Shown: in pieces, positions 8,830-17,115 of the stretch
How the letters are laid out: every line of letters starts with the position of its first letter
Position numbering within the stretch: the first letter of the stretch is position 1
NCBI RefSeq assembly: GCF_003122365.1
Contig: NZ_CP029254.1
Span: 1,503,001-1,567,000 of the forward strand
Direction: 5' to 3'
Source of the DNA: Streptomyces spongiicola
GTDB taxonomy: Bacteria; Actinomycetota; Actinomycetes; Streptomycetales; Streptomycetaceae
Length of the DNA: 64,000 bases
Notes under the pieces: model-generated
Database searches by the model: none
What the model was told of the DNA's origin: nothing
The model's input: the letters and a program-made list of their open reading frames with translations, nothing else
Position numbers and translations under genes: made by a program

Positions 8830-9426
8830 GTGAACTACAGGGTCCAGCCCAGCGCCCAGGTAGACGAGACCGCCCAGATCGGCGCCGGCAGCAGTGTGTG
8901 GGATCTCGCGCAGATCCGCGAGGGCGCCCGCCTCGGCGAGGGCTGTGTGATCGGCCGGGGCGCGTACGTCGGCACGGGCGTCCGCATGGGCGACAACTGC
9001 AAGCTGCAGAACTACGCCCTGGTGTACGAGCCGGCCGAACTCGGTGACGGCGTCTTCATCGGACCCGCCGTGGTGCTCACCAACGACCACAACCCGCGTT
9101 CCGTCGACCCGGAGGGCAGGCAGAAGCGCGGCGGCGACTGGGAGGCGGTCGGTGTGGCGATCGGCGACGGGGCGTCGATCGGCGCGCGCTCGGTGTGCGT
9201 CGCCCCCGTCGCCATCGGCCGCTGGTCGCTGGTCGCCGCCGGCGCCGTGGTGACCAGGGACGTGCCCGACTTCGCCCTGGTCGCCGGGGTGCCCGCGCGG
9301 CAGATCGGCTGGGTCGGGCGGGCCGGTGTGCGGCTGGCCGAGCGGGAGGGCGAGCCGGGCGTGTGGGAGTGCCCGCAGACCGGTGCCCGCTACGAGGAGA
9401 AGGACGGCGTGCTCACCGAGCGCTGA
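8830..9426 (+). CDS. WbpD/WlbB-like UDP-sugar N-acetyltransferase (left-handed beta-helix)
   Basis: A 198-residue hexapeptide-repeat acyltransferase. Isoleucine/valine-patch hexapeptides run from residue ~8 to ~160. The loop TNDHNPRS and the C-terminal GVPARQIGWVGRAG, then W-x-CP-x-TGARYE, are the signature of WbpD/WlbB enzymes, which acetylate the 3-amino group of UDP-GlcNAc3N-uronic acid using acetyl-CoA. The start GTG 8830 has GGAAGG 7 nt upstream. Its partner enzymes (dehydrogenase, 3-oxidase, aminotransferase, 2-epimerase) all occur within the next 14 kb. It is first gene of the rightward arm of the sugar island, followed by a 731-bp repeat-filled gap. Family assignment is strong; the exact substrate is inferred from context. 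Confidence 0.85.
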   Translation: MNYRVQPSAQVDETAQIGAGSSVWDLAQIREGARLGEGCVIGRGAYVGTGVRMGDNCKLQNYALVYEPAELGDGVFIGPAVVLTNDHNPRSVDPEGRQKRGGDWEAVGVAIGDGASIGARSVCVAPVAIGRWSLVAAGAVVTRDVPDFALVAGVPARQIGWVGRAGVRLAEREGEPGVWECPQTGARYEEKDGVLTER

Positions 9427-9970
9427 CCGCCACCGCACACCCGTGAGGGCTCGGGGGCCAACTGCCCTGCGTATGCGAGTACACAGGACCGCCACCGCGA
9501 CACCCGCGAGGGGGGCACCCGGACGCAGGAGGCTCCACGGCCGGTCGCCACCGCCACCGCACACCCGCGAGAGGCCCGGCCCTGACAAGCCCACGACGCC
9601 CGCCGGGCCGGACCACCGCCGGCCACCGCACACCCGCGAGAGGCCCGGGGGCCAACTGCCCTGCGTATGCGAGTACACAGGACCGCCACCGCGACACCCG
9701 CGAGGGGGGCACCCGGACGCAGGAGGCTCCACGGCCGGTCGCCACCGCCACCGCACACCCGCGAGAGACCCGGCCCTGACAAGCCCACGACGCCCGCCGG
9801 GCCGGACCACCGCCGGCCACCGCACACCCGCGAGAGGCCCGGGGGCCAACTGCCCTGCGTATGCGAGTACACAGGACCGCCACCGCGACACCCGCGAGGG
9901 GGGCACCCGGACGCAGGGGGCTCCACGGCCGGTCGCCGCCGCCACCGCACACCCGCGAGGGGCCCGGCCC
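9427..9970. repeat. 194-bp tandem repeat, ~2.8 copies
   Basis: The segment ACTGCCCTGCGTATGCGAGT recurs at 9461, 9655 and 9849, exactly 194 bp apart, and the surrounding sequence is near-identical between copies. Within each unit a smaller motif, CACCGC(A/G)-ACACCCGCGAG, occurs several times. Frames through it are open only because of composition; no start site or family similarity supports a gene. The rest of the gap to 10157 holds the next gene's promoter region. Confidence 0.92.
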
Positions 9971-10114
9971 CGGCCCCTCCTCGCGGGTGCGCCGGACGAC
10001 CCGCCCCCGGCGCTCTTCTGCCGTCCGGCGGCCGGGAGGCCGGCTCGACCGGCCGATCGAGTCGGGCTCCCGGCTTCCGCGTGTCTGTCACGGATTCCGC
10101 CCGGAGCGTCCGCA

Positions 10115-10120
10115 TAGGAT
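10115..10120 (+). promoter_or_regulatory. TAGGAT -10-like box upstream of the C5-epimerase gene
   Basis: TAGGAT lies 37 nt before ATG 10158, just past the tandem repeat. No clear -35 element is seen, so only the -10 is proposed. Confidence 0.35.
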
Positions 10121-10157
10121 CCGCAGCCATCGCCGATCTTCCCCGGGGGCTTCAGGC

Positions 10158-11945
10158 ATGGCTGAGAACGGTGGCACCGCACGGAACCGTTCCGCACCGG
10201 AACACCGCGTACCGGAGCACCTCTCACCGGAACGTTCCACACTGGACCGCAGAGGGTTCGTCCGCCTCGCGGGCGGCACCGCGCTCGGCACGGCCCTTGC
10301 CGGGACGGTTGCGGCGCAGGCAGCTTCGGGCGCACCGGCCGCGGCTCGGCCGCTCCCACGGGCCGCACTCACGCGACTCCCCTCGCTCCCGCCCCTCCCG
10401 CCTCTCCCGCCCTTGCCCGACCAGATCTCGGGAGGAAAGGTGACTCCCCCCGCGCCCTCCGTCCGCGCCCCCCGCCCGGACGGCACCCCCGCCGCCGCCA
10501 CGGTACGCGCCGCGGTCCCCGACACCCTGCCCTTCGCGTTCCACGGCAACGGCTACACCGCACTGGACCTGCCGGAGCGGCTGCGTCCCTGGCGCGACCG
10601 GCCCACGCCCTGGCCCGCCGTCACCCCGGACACCACGCACACCTATCTCGACCCCGACGGCGCCATCATGTACCGCCCGCGCAGGTCGTCCCCCGGCTAC
10701 GACCAGCCCGTCACCCAGATCCAGTTCGGCCTCGGCTGCGTCACCGGCTACCGCGTCGAGAAGGACCCGGCCCGCAGGGCGGTCTTCCTCAAGCGGGCCA
10801 AGGCCCAGGCGAAGCGCCTGATCGACAAGCACGTCGAGGCCCGCGGCGCCTGGTACTTCCCGTACCCGTTCGACTTCACGCACGGCAGCCACAGCGGCAT
10901 CTCCTACCGGGCGCCCTGGTACTCGGGGATGGCCCAGGGCGAGGCGATCAGCCTGTTCGTGCAGCTCGCCGGGCTCGACGGGGTCACTCCGGAGGAGCGC
11001 ACGCTGTACCGGGCGGCCGCCGACGGGGCGTTCGCCTCGCTGCTGCGCGCGGACGACGGCGAGCCGTGGGTGGTGAACAGGGACGACGCCGGCTACCTCT
11101 GGATCCAGGAGTACCCGGTCGACCCGCCCGGCACCTCGGACCGCACCTACAACGGCATGGTCTTCGCCATGCTCGGGTTGTGGGACTACGTCAGGACGAC
11201 GGGGAACGCGCTCGCGGCCCGGCTGTACGACGGTGCGTGCACCACGGTCGACCACTACTTCCCCACCCTGCGCAACCGGCGCTGGGCCTCCTACTACTGC
11301 CTGACGCACCGGATCCCGACACCCTCGTACCACCAGCACCACATCAGTCTGTACCGGCAGTTGCACTGGCAGACCGGCAGCCCCCGCTTCGCCCACATGA
11401 GCGACCTGCTGACGGACGACCACCCCTCGGGCCTCCTGCCGGAGGGCTCGCCCGTCGTCCTCGCCGCCGGTCGGCACGTCCTGTACCGGTACGACACCGG
11501 CGCGGACGGCGACTTCGCCGCGGCGAAGGGTGACGCCGAACTCGCGCGCAGGACCGTCAGCCTCCCCCGCACCACCCGGGTCACCGCGAACCGCCGCCGC
11601 CGGATCATGGGCCGCGGCGTGGCCTACCGGATCGACTCCGGAGCCCACGCGGGCTGGTGGGCCGGCGAGTCCCACCCCCGGTGCCGGCTGCTCGGCGAGT
11701 ACCTCCCCAGCGACTACCGGCCCGGCCGGACGCTGACCTTCCCGGCGGGCCGCGCGGTGGCCTGCCACCGCTACGGCGCGGACGGCACTGCCACCGCGAC
11801 CCGTACCGTGGCGTTCGACCGGGCGTCAGACGCGCCCTTCGACCGGCGGTCGGTCGTCGACGGGCGCCCGATGTGCCGGATCGCCGGCGGAGCCCTCGCC
11901 GGCTACTGGGTGCATGCCGGCGACGTCGTCACCGACGGGCACTGA
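10158..11945 (+). CDS. Tat-exported D-glucuronyl C5-epimerase-family protein
   Basis: A 595-residue secreted protein. The N-terminus has a twin-arginine signal (RRGFVRLAGG at 31–40, followed by an Ala-rich hydrophobic stretch to ~60), then a Pro/Leu linker (LPPLPPLPPLP). The body from ~135 carries the GLCE C-terminal-domain pattern: WYFPYPFDF, APWYSGMAQGEAISLFVQ, and TYNGMVFAMLGLWDYVRTTG. Family members invert C5 of glucuronic acid in heparan- or alginate-like polymers, or act on related uronates. Here it sits between two genes for diacetamido-uronic acid synthesis, so an exported uronic-acid glycan is the likely substrate (inference). The last ~130 residues form an extra domain I do not recognise. 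Confidence 0.82.
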   Translation: MAENGGTARNRSAPEHRVPEHLSPERSTLDRRGFVRLAGGTALGTALAGTVAAQAASGAPAAARPLPRAALTRLPSLPPLPPLPPLPDQISGGKVTPPAPSVRAPRPDGTPAAATVRAAVPDTLPFAFHGNGYTALDLPERLRPWRDRPTPWPAVTPDTTHTYLDPDGAIMYRPRRSSPGYDQPVTQIQFGLGCVTGYRVEKDPARRAVFLKRAKAQAKRLIDKHVEARGAWYFPYPFDFTHGSHSGISYRAPWYSGMAQGEAISLFVQLAGLDGVTPEERTLYRAAADGAFASLLRADDGEPWVVNRDDAGYLWIQEYPVDPPGTSDRTYNGMVFAMLGLWDYVRTTGNALAARLYDGACTTVDHYFPTLRNRRWASYYCLTHRIPTPSYHQHHISLYRQLHWQTGSPRFAHMSDLLTDDHPSGLLPEGSPVVLAAGRHVLYRYDTGADGDFAAAKGDAELARRTVSLPRTTRVTANRRRRIMGRGVAYRIDSGAHAGWWAGESHPRCRLLGEYLPSDYRPGRTLTFPAGRAVACHRYGADGTATATRTVAFDRASDAPFDRRSVVDGRPMCRIAGGALAGYWVHAGDVVTDGH

Positions 11946-11958
11946 GCGGCGCCCCCAC

Positions 11959-12010
11959 CGGCTCTCCGGGGCAGCGGGGACGTCCCCCGGAGAGCCGTCC
12001 CCGCTGCCCC
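11959..12010 (+). terminator. Overlapping alternative hairpins after the C5-epimerase gene
   Basis: Stem A pairs 11959–11971 with 11985–11997 (13 bp, CGGCTCTCCGGGG). Stem B pairs 11968–11981 with 11997–12010 (14 bp, GGGGCAGCGGGGAC). They share bases, so they are mutually exclusive or form a pseudoknot. At minimum this is a terminator for the upstream gene. Confidence 0.65.
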
Positions 12011-12153
12011 GGTTTCGACCGAACCACGCACACGGTTCACACAATCGTTACGCGGTCACCGGGTGGTCGCGGAGAGTGTGCTGACCTCCGCGCGAGCGGC
12101 CCGCGACCGGGTCCCGCAGCACGGCACTGGCCCTGGTCAGTGCGCGGATTGCC

Positions 12154-12159
12154 TACCAT
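12154..12159 (+). promoter_or_regulatory. TACCAT -10-like box for the 2-epimerase gene
   Basis: TACCAT lies 60 nt before GTG 12220, downstream of the hairpins. The -35 is poor (CTGGTC-like). Tentative. Confidence 0.3.
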
Positions 12160-12219
12160 TGCGAGCAGCGTGAGACCGTCACACGCCTGCCCCCGCCGGA
12201 CCGAGAAGAAGAGTGCCCA

Positions 12220-13323
12220 GTGAAAGTCATCAGCATCGTCGGAGCCCGTCCTCAACTGGTGAAGCTCGCCCCCGTCGCGGCGGCGTTCGCGGAGACCGAG
12301 CATCGGCACGTCATCGTGCACACCGGGCAGCACTACGACGCCGACCTCTCCGACGTCTTCTTCGACGGCCTCGGCATCCCCGACCCCGATGTGCACCTGG
12401 GCGTGGGCTCCGGCAGCCACGGTGTGCAGACCGGCTCCGTGCTCTCCGCCCTGGACCCGGTCCTGGAGCGGGAGAAGCCGGACTGGGTCCTCGTGTACGG
12501 GGACACCAACAGCACGATCGCGGGCGCGCTCTCGGCCGTGAAGATGCACCTCCCGGTGGCACACCTCGAGGCGGGTCTGCGCTCCTTCAACCGGCGGATG
12601 CCGGAGGAGCACAACCGGGTCCTCACCGACCACTGCGCCGACCTGCTGCTGGCCCCGACCGAGGAGGCGATGCGCCACCTCGCGGACGAGGGGCTCGCCG
12701 ACCGGGCCCGGCTCGCCGGTGACGTCATGGTCGACATCTGCCTGAAGATCCGGGACGCCGTACGCGCCGGGGAGCACCCCGCGCCGGCGCTGCCCGAGGG
12801 CATCGACCCTTCGCAGCCGTTCCTGCTGGCGACGCTGCACCGCCCGGACAACACGGACGACCCCCGGCGCCTCTCCGCGATCCTGGAGTCGCTGGCGAAG
12901 CTGCCGGTCCCGGTGGCGCTGCTCGCCCATCCGCGCCTGGTCGCGCGGGCCGAGGCGCACGGCATCAACCTGGCCCAGGGCGGTGTTCACGTCGGCCGGC
13001 CGCTGCCGTACGCGGGTCTGGTCGCCGCCGTGCTGGCCTCGGCCGGCGTGGTGACGGACTCCGGCGGCCTTCAGAAGGAGGCGTTCCTGCTGGAGCGCGT
13101 CTGCACCACGGTCCGTCCCGAGACCGAGTGGGTGGAAACCGTAGGCACCGGCTGGAACGTCCTTGTTCCCGACCCGCACACCCTCTCTCCGGAGGAGTGG
13201 GCGGCGACGGTGACCCGCGCCGTGCCGACCGCCGACCCCGGCATCCCCTACGGCGACGGCCGGGCCGCGAAGAACGTCGTCCGGATCATGGAAGAGTGGA
13301 AGGGGGGCAGCCGGCACGCGTGA
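12220..13323 (+). CDS. wecB: Non-hydrolysing UDP-GlcNAc-type 2-epimerase (WecB/WbpI family)
   Basis: A 367-residue GT-B-fold epimerase. Visible family motifs are VGARPQLVKLAPV at the N-terminus, TGQHYD, VYGDTNSTIAG (Asp95), HLEAGLRS (Glu117), MPEEHNR, TLHRPDN and TDSGGLQKEAF. These enzymes invert C2 of UDP-GlcNAc-type sugars by anti-elimination. WecB makes UDP-ManNAc; WbpI/WlbD instead converts UDP-GlcNAc3NAcA to UDP-ManNAc3NAcA. Because the other four Wbp steps are encoded nearby, the WbpI role is favoured, but motifs alone do not separate the two. The symbol wecB denotes the family. Start GTG 12220 follows a purine-rich GAGAAGAAGAG. Confidence 0.9.
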   Translation: MKVISIVGARPQLVKLAPVAAAFAETEHRHVIVHTGQHYDADLSDVFFDGLGIPDPDVHLGVGSGSHGVQTGSVLSALDPVLEREKPDWVLVYGDTNSTIAGALSAVKMHLPVAHLEAGLRSFNRRMPEEHNRVLTDHCADLLLAPTEEAMRHLADEGLADRARLAGDVMVDICLKIRDAVRAGEHPAPALPEGIDPSQPFLLATLHRPDNTDDPRRLSAILESLAKLPVPVALLAHPRLVARAEAHGINLAQGGVHVGRPLPYAGLVAAVLASAGVVTDSGGLQKEAFLLERVCTTVRPETEWVETVGTGWNVLVPDPHTLSPEEWAATVTRAVPTADPGIPYGDGRAAKNVVRIMEEWKGGSRHA

Positions 13324-13403
13324 CGGACCAGGGGCTCCGCGCCGCGCGCCCACAACGGGCGACGCGGCGACCAGGTGGCCCGAATCCGTACATGTCACCG
13401 TGC

Positions 13404-13418
13404 TAGCGTCACCGACTA
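13404..13418 (+). promoter_or_regulatory. Leaderless-type promoter -10 for the GT gene at 13418
   Basis: TAGCGT (13404–13409) ends 8 nt before ATG 13418, and no ribosome-binding site precedes that ATG. This is the usual arrangement for a leaderless actinobacterial mRNA. Confidence 0.45.
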
Positions 13419-14881
13419 TGTCAGCGACTCCCGGGTCCGGGCTGCCCGCCGAAGGCAAGCGGCCTCATGTGATCTACCTCGCCATCGGGTTCCCGCCGGC
13501 CGCCAAGAGTTCGGCCTACCGCATGCGCGAGACCGCGAACCAGTTCGTCAACGTGGGCTGGGACGTGACCGTCGTCAACGTCGCCCAGGAGTCCTGGGAG
13601 CGGGACTCCGGCATCGACCTCACCCTGCTGGACCAGGTCGACCCGAGGGTCGAGATCGTCGAACTGCCGCTGGCGCGCGAGGATCTCGAGACGGACATCC
13701 GCCTCTACGACGAGGCCCGCGCGCTCAACCCCAACGCCTGGGTCGCCCAGTTGCGCCGCCGCCAGACGAAGCCGTTCCCGGAGCCCAACTTCGGCGAGTG
13801 GCGCACGGACCTGGAGCAGGCGGTACTGCGCGTCCACGAGGAGCACCCGGCCGATCTGCTGCTCGCCAGCTGCGTGCCGTACGTGAACCTCGCCGCGGCC
13901 TGGAAGCTGTGGGAGGAGAAGCGGGTCCCCTACGCCGTGGACTTCCGCGACGGCTGGTCCATCGACGTCATCGAGGGCGTCGAGGCGTTCGGGCCCGACT
14001 CCGAGGAGGGCCGCTGGGAGCGGAGGATCCTCGACCACGCCCTCTCCCTGTGGGTCGTGAACGACCCCATCGCCGACCACTACCGCCGGCGGTACCCGGA
14101 CTTCGCCGACCGCGTCCACGTCGTGCGCAACGGCTACGACGCCGACAGCTCCCCGGGCCGCGCCCACGCCCCCGACCCCGAGTCGGGGCTGGTGTTCGGC
14201 TACCTCGGCACGGTCAACTTCACCCCGCAGCACCTGGAGACGGTGCTCAACGCCTGGAAGGCGGCGCGGGAGAAGGAGCCGCTGCTGGCCAACGCGCGCT
14301 TCGAGGTGCGCGGCCACATCGGCAACGGCGCCGGCCGGGAGGCGAACCGGCACACGGAGATCCTCAAGCAGGCGGAGGCCGACGGCGTCCACTTCGGCGG
14401 TCCCGCGGCGAAGGCCGAGGTCGCGTCGATCTACTCCGGCTGGGACGCCATGGTGCTGATCCTGATCGGCGGCCGCTACGTCACCTCCGGCAAGGTGTAC
14501 GAGTACATGGCCACCGGCCTGCCGATCGTGTCGGCGCACGTCGTCGAGCACGACGCGTCCAACGTGCTGAGCGGGCACCCGCTGTGGACGGGCGCCGTCG
14601 GCATCGACGAGGAGGGCCTGACCGAGTCGTTCGTCCGGGCCGCCCACATGGCGGTGGAGACCAGCGACGAGGTGCACTCCGAGGCCATGGCCCACGCGGA
14701 CCAGTTCACCCGCGAGGCCCTGATGACCGTCGCCGTGAAGAACCTCGTCGAGGAGTTCACGGCGAAGCACGCCGCTCAGGGCACGCGGAAGGCCGTGGCC
14801 GGCCCCACCGCGGCCCCGGGCGACGGGGAACCGGCGCCCCTCGCCGAGAAGCCGATCGCCGCCGGAGGACCCACCCCGTGA
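13418..14881 (+). CDS. GT-B glycosyltransferase of the sugar island
   Basis: A 487-residue protein with a GT4-like layout: VIYLAIGFPPAAKSSAYRMRETANQF at the N-terminus (cut here to its character: flexible nucleotide-sugar transferase opening), VDFRDGW mid-protein, VVRNGYD, then VFGYLGTVNF at the start of the C-terminal Rossmann half. A degenerate donor-binding segment follows (TSGKVYEYMATGLPIV, including the conserved Glu). It is soluble, with no signal or membrane helix. The C-terminal ~35 residues are Ala/Pro-rich. ATG 13418 is favoured over GTG 13400 because a -10 box fits it as a leaderless start. Its TGA overlaps the GTG of the next gene, so the two are translationally coupled. Acceptor and donor are unknown. 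Confidence 0.83.
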   Translation: MSATPGSGLPAEGKRPHVIYLAIGFPPAAKSSAYRMRETANQFVNVGWDVTVVNVAQESWERDSGIDLTLLDQVDPRVEIVELPLAREDLETDIRLYDEARALNPNAWVAQLRRRQTKPFPEPNFGEWRTDLEQAVLRVHEEHPADLLLASCVPYVNLAAAWKLWEEKRVPYAVDFRDGWSIDVIEGVEAFGPDSEEGRWERRILDHALSLWVVNDPIADHYRRRYPDFADRVHVVRNGYDADSSPGRAHAPDPESGLVFGYLGTVNFTPQHLETVLNAWKAAREKEPLLANARFEVRGHIGNGAGREANRHTEILKQAEADGVHFGGPAAKAEVASIYSGWDAMVLILIGGRYVTSGKVYEYMATGLPIVSAHVVEHDASNVLSGHPLWTGAVGIDEEGLTESFVRAAHMAVETSDEVHSEAMAHADQFTREALMTVAVKNLVEEFTAKHAAQGTRKAVAGPTAAPGDGEPAPLAEKPIAAGGPTP

Positions 14882-17013
14882 CCGAAGTCCTGTTCGTCGC
14901 CGCCGCCAAGCCGCAGTTCGGCGTACTCGCCGACTCGGTGCGCAAGTTCAACGCCCTGGGCGCACGGGTGCACCTCGCGGCCACGTTCCACCTGGAGTCG
15001 TCCGCCGAGGAGGTCGCCGGGCTGGAGCTGGCCGGGCTGCACCAGCTGCCCCGGAGCATCGCGCACCGCAGCCAGGCGCTGCGCCGCAAGGCGCGCACGG
15101 CCCCGCTGGGCATGCGGGTGTGGATGCAGTCCAAACGCGACACATGGCTGCGCGACCGGGCCCGCAGGGCCGACGTCATGGTCGCGCTCGACCCGGGCGC
15201 CGTGTACACCGTGTGGCGGCTGGCCCAGTACAACCGCGGCGCCGCCGCCGTGTTCGGTCTGGCGCCGGGCATGAAGGCCGTCGAAGGTCTGGCTGCGCAG
15301 GGCGGCAGTGTGCAGCGCCGCTCGGTCCTCCCGCCGCTGGACGCCGTGGCCCGCGACGTCCGCCGCTCCGTCGACGGGCTGCCGGCCGCGGTGATGCGGA
15401 CCGCGACGGCACGTCCCGTGATGCGCTCCACCGTCGGGGCCCGGCTGTGGCGCACCGCCGTCACCGCCCCCGGTGTACCCACCCGGGTGCGCGCCGCGAC
15501 CTCCCGCTATGTCGCGGAGGGCATGCAGTGGGCGGGCCGCACGAGCGGTGCGGCCATAGCGCTCGCGGATGCCGCGTCGAAGATCCCGGACCTCGCGCTC
15601 AAGGCCCAGCTCCTCGACGAGGGCGTGATGAAGGAGATCGCGAAGGGCCTCAGCCCGCGCCATCTCGGCAGGGCCGTGGCGGCCCAGCTCGCCCACGCGG
15701 ACCGGGAGTTCGCCGCCGGCCGCGTGGAGGCGGCGGCCGGAGCGCTGGACCGGGCGCTGTTCCTGGGCTTCCACCGGGTGCTGCACATCGACCAGTTGTC
15801 CTCGCCGCTGGCGGAGGACGCGGAGGCCTTCGTCGCCCCGCTGTACCGCTCCGGGGCGATGCGGGCGCTGAGCCGTCCGCGGGGCCGCAGGACACCGCAC
15901 CGGAAGGCGCCCTCCGACCGGCCGCTGCGGCTGCTGGTCACCACCAGCGCCAACGACAACTTCCTGCGCCACGTCCTGGACCACTTCGGCGGACACCCCG
16001 GCGTGGAGCTGCGCTTCCTGGACCTGGCCGCCTCGAAGCACCTGAAGCGGATCGCCTGGGCGGGCCGGCGGATGCTGGTGGACCGGCTGTCCGACGGCAC
16101 CAGCGACTACCAGGAAGAGGTCGAGCGGCTGTTCCGCCCCTACCTCGACTGGGCCGACACGGTGTTCCTGGACTGGTCGGTGGGCCCGGCGGGGATGCTC
16201 ACCACCATCGACCCGGGCGACACCCGCGTCGTGGTCCGGCTGCACAGCTACGAGGCGTTCACGCGCTGGCCGCACATGACGGACTTCTCGCGGATCGACG
16301 ACCTGGTCTTCGTGGCCCCGCACGTGAGGGACCTGGCCGTGTCGCTGGTTCCGCAGCTGCGCGGCGACGGGGCACCCCGCTTCCACATCGTCGACAACGC
16401 GATGGACCTGTCCGGCTTCGCCCGGCCCAAGCCCGCCGAGGCCCGCTTCAACCTGGGGCTGGTCGGGATGAGCCAGGTCGCCAAGGACCCGAGGTGGGCC
16501 GTGGACGTCCTCGAGCGGGTGCGCCGGCACGACGAGCGCTACCGGCTGATCCTGGTCGGCGGGGACATGGACCCGAAGACGAGCATGGCGACGCGCGAGT
16601 ACCGCCGCGAGTTCGAGAAGGTGCTGGCTCCCCTGGAGGAGTCGGGGGCCGTGGTCCGTCTCGGCCCGACGGACGACGTTCCGTCCAGGCTCCCGGAGAT
16701 CGGCACCATCATCAGCTCCTCCGTCCGCGAGGGCTGCCATGTGGGCCTGATGGAGGGCGCGGCGAGCGCCGCCCTCCCGGTCGTCCGCGACTGGCCGTTC
16801 TACGCGGGCAAGCCGAACAGCGCCCGCACCCTCTACCCCGAGGGCTGGGTCGTCGGCTCCCCCGACGAGGCGGCGAAGCGGATCCTGGAGGCCACGGCCA
16901 CCGAGGAGGCGTGGCGCGACGCGGGCAAGCTCGCGGCCGAGCACGCGCTGTCGGCGTGGGACTGGCCCGTGGTGCGGAAGCACTTCGAGAAGCTGTTCCT
17001 CGAAGACCGCTAG
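14878..17013 (+). CDS. Large glycosyltransferase-like protein, coupled to the preceding GT
   Basis: A 711-residue protein starting at GTG 14878, which overlaps the previous stop (GTGA), with GGAGG 10 nt upstream. Residues 1–110 look like a GT-B N-terminal Rossmann half (TEVLFVAAAKPQFGVLADS, MVALDPGAVYTVW). Residues ~130–330 are Arg/Ala-rich and helical. Residues ~345–711 look like a second complete GT4-like unit, with LLVTTSANDNFLRHVLDH, VVVRLHSYEAF, FNLGLVGMSQVAKD, LILVGGDMDPKTS and SSSVREGCHVGLMEGAAS. It may therefore be a two-headed transferase or an internal duplication. No membrane segments are evident. Substrate unknown; the context indicates surface-glycan assembly. Confidence 0.8.
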   Translation: MTEVLFVAAAKPQFGVLADSVRKFNALGARVHLAATFHLESSAEEVAGLELAGLHQLPRSIAHRSQALRRKARTAPLGMRVWMQSKRDTWLRDRARRADVMVALDPGAVYTVWRLAQYNRGAAAVFGLAPGMKAVEGLAAQGGSVQRRSVLPPLDAVARDVRRSVDGLPAAVMRTATARPVMRSTVGARLWRTAVTAPGVPTRVRAATSRYVAEGMQWAGRTSGAAIALADAASKIPDLALKAQLLDEGVMKEIAKGLSPRHLGRAVAAQLAHADREFAAGRVEAAAGALDRALFLGFHRVLHIDQLSSPLAEDAEAFVAPLYRSGAMRALSRPRGRRTPHRKAPSDRPLRLLVTTSANDNFLRHVLDHFGGHPGVELRFLDLAASKHLKRIAWAGRRMLVDRLSDGTSDYQEEVERLFRPYLDWADTVFLDWSVGPAGMLTTIDPGDTRVVVRLHSYEAFTRWPHMTDFSRIDDLVFVAPHVRDLAVSLVPQLRGDGAPRFHIVDNAMDLSGFARPKPAEARFNLGLVGMSQVAKDPRWAVDVLERVRRHDERYRLILVGGDMDPKTSMATREYRREFEKVLAPLEESGAVVRLGPTDDVPSRLPEIGTIISSSVREGCHVGLMEGAASAALPVVRDWPFYAGKPNSARTLYPEGWVVGSPDEAAKRILEATATEEAWRDAGKLAAEHALSAWDWPVVRKHFEKLFLEDR

Positions 17014-17023
17014 GGGCGCACGC

Positions 17024-17049
17024 GAAGGGGCCGCCCGCCGGGCCCCTTC
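17024..17049 (+). terminator. Terminator of the rightward sugar-island arm
   Basis: GAAGGGGCC at 17024–17032 pairs perfectly with GGCCCCTTC at 17041–17049, 11 nt after the stop of the preceding gene. Confidence 0.8.
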
Positions 17050-17078
17050 CGCACACCCAGGTGCCTCCCGGGCGACGG

Positions 17079-17107
17079 CCCGTCGGCCCCGCGGGGGGCC
17101 CGACGGG
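17079..17107 (-). terminator. Terminator of the leftward sugar-island arm (after galE)
   Basis: CCCGTCGG (17079–17086) pairs with CCGACGGG (17100–17107), extended inward by C/G pairs. It lies 9 nt beyond the galE stop, between convergent units. Confidence 0.65.
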
Positions 17108-17115
17108 TACCGCCC

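Noticed and set aside
9427..9970. CRISPR-like array
   Set aside because: Units are 194 bp and repeated in full; there are no short direct repeats separated by unique spacers and no cas genes.
9390..10130. Minus-strand frames with repeated SRVCGG/YSHTQGSWPP blocks across the 194-bp repeat
   Set aside because: The repetition in the protein follows from the DNA repeat; no ribosome-binding site, no codon-position bias and no known domain.
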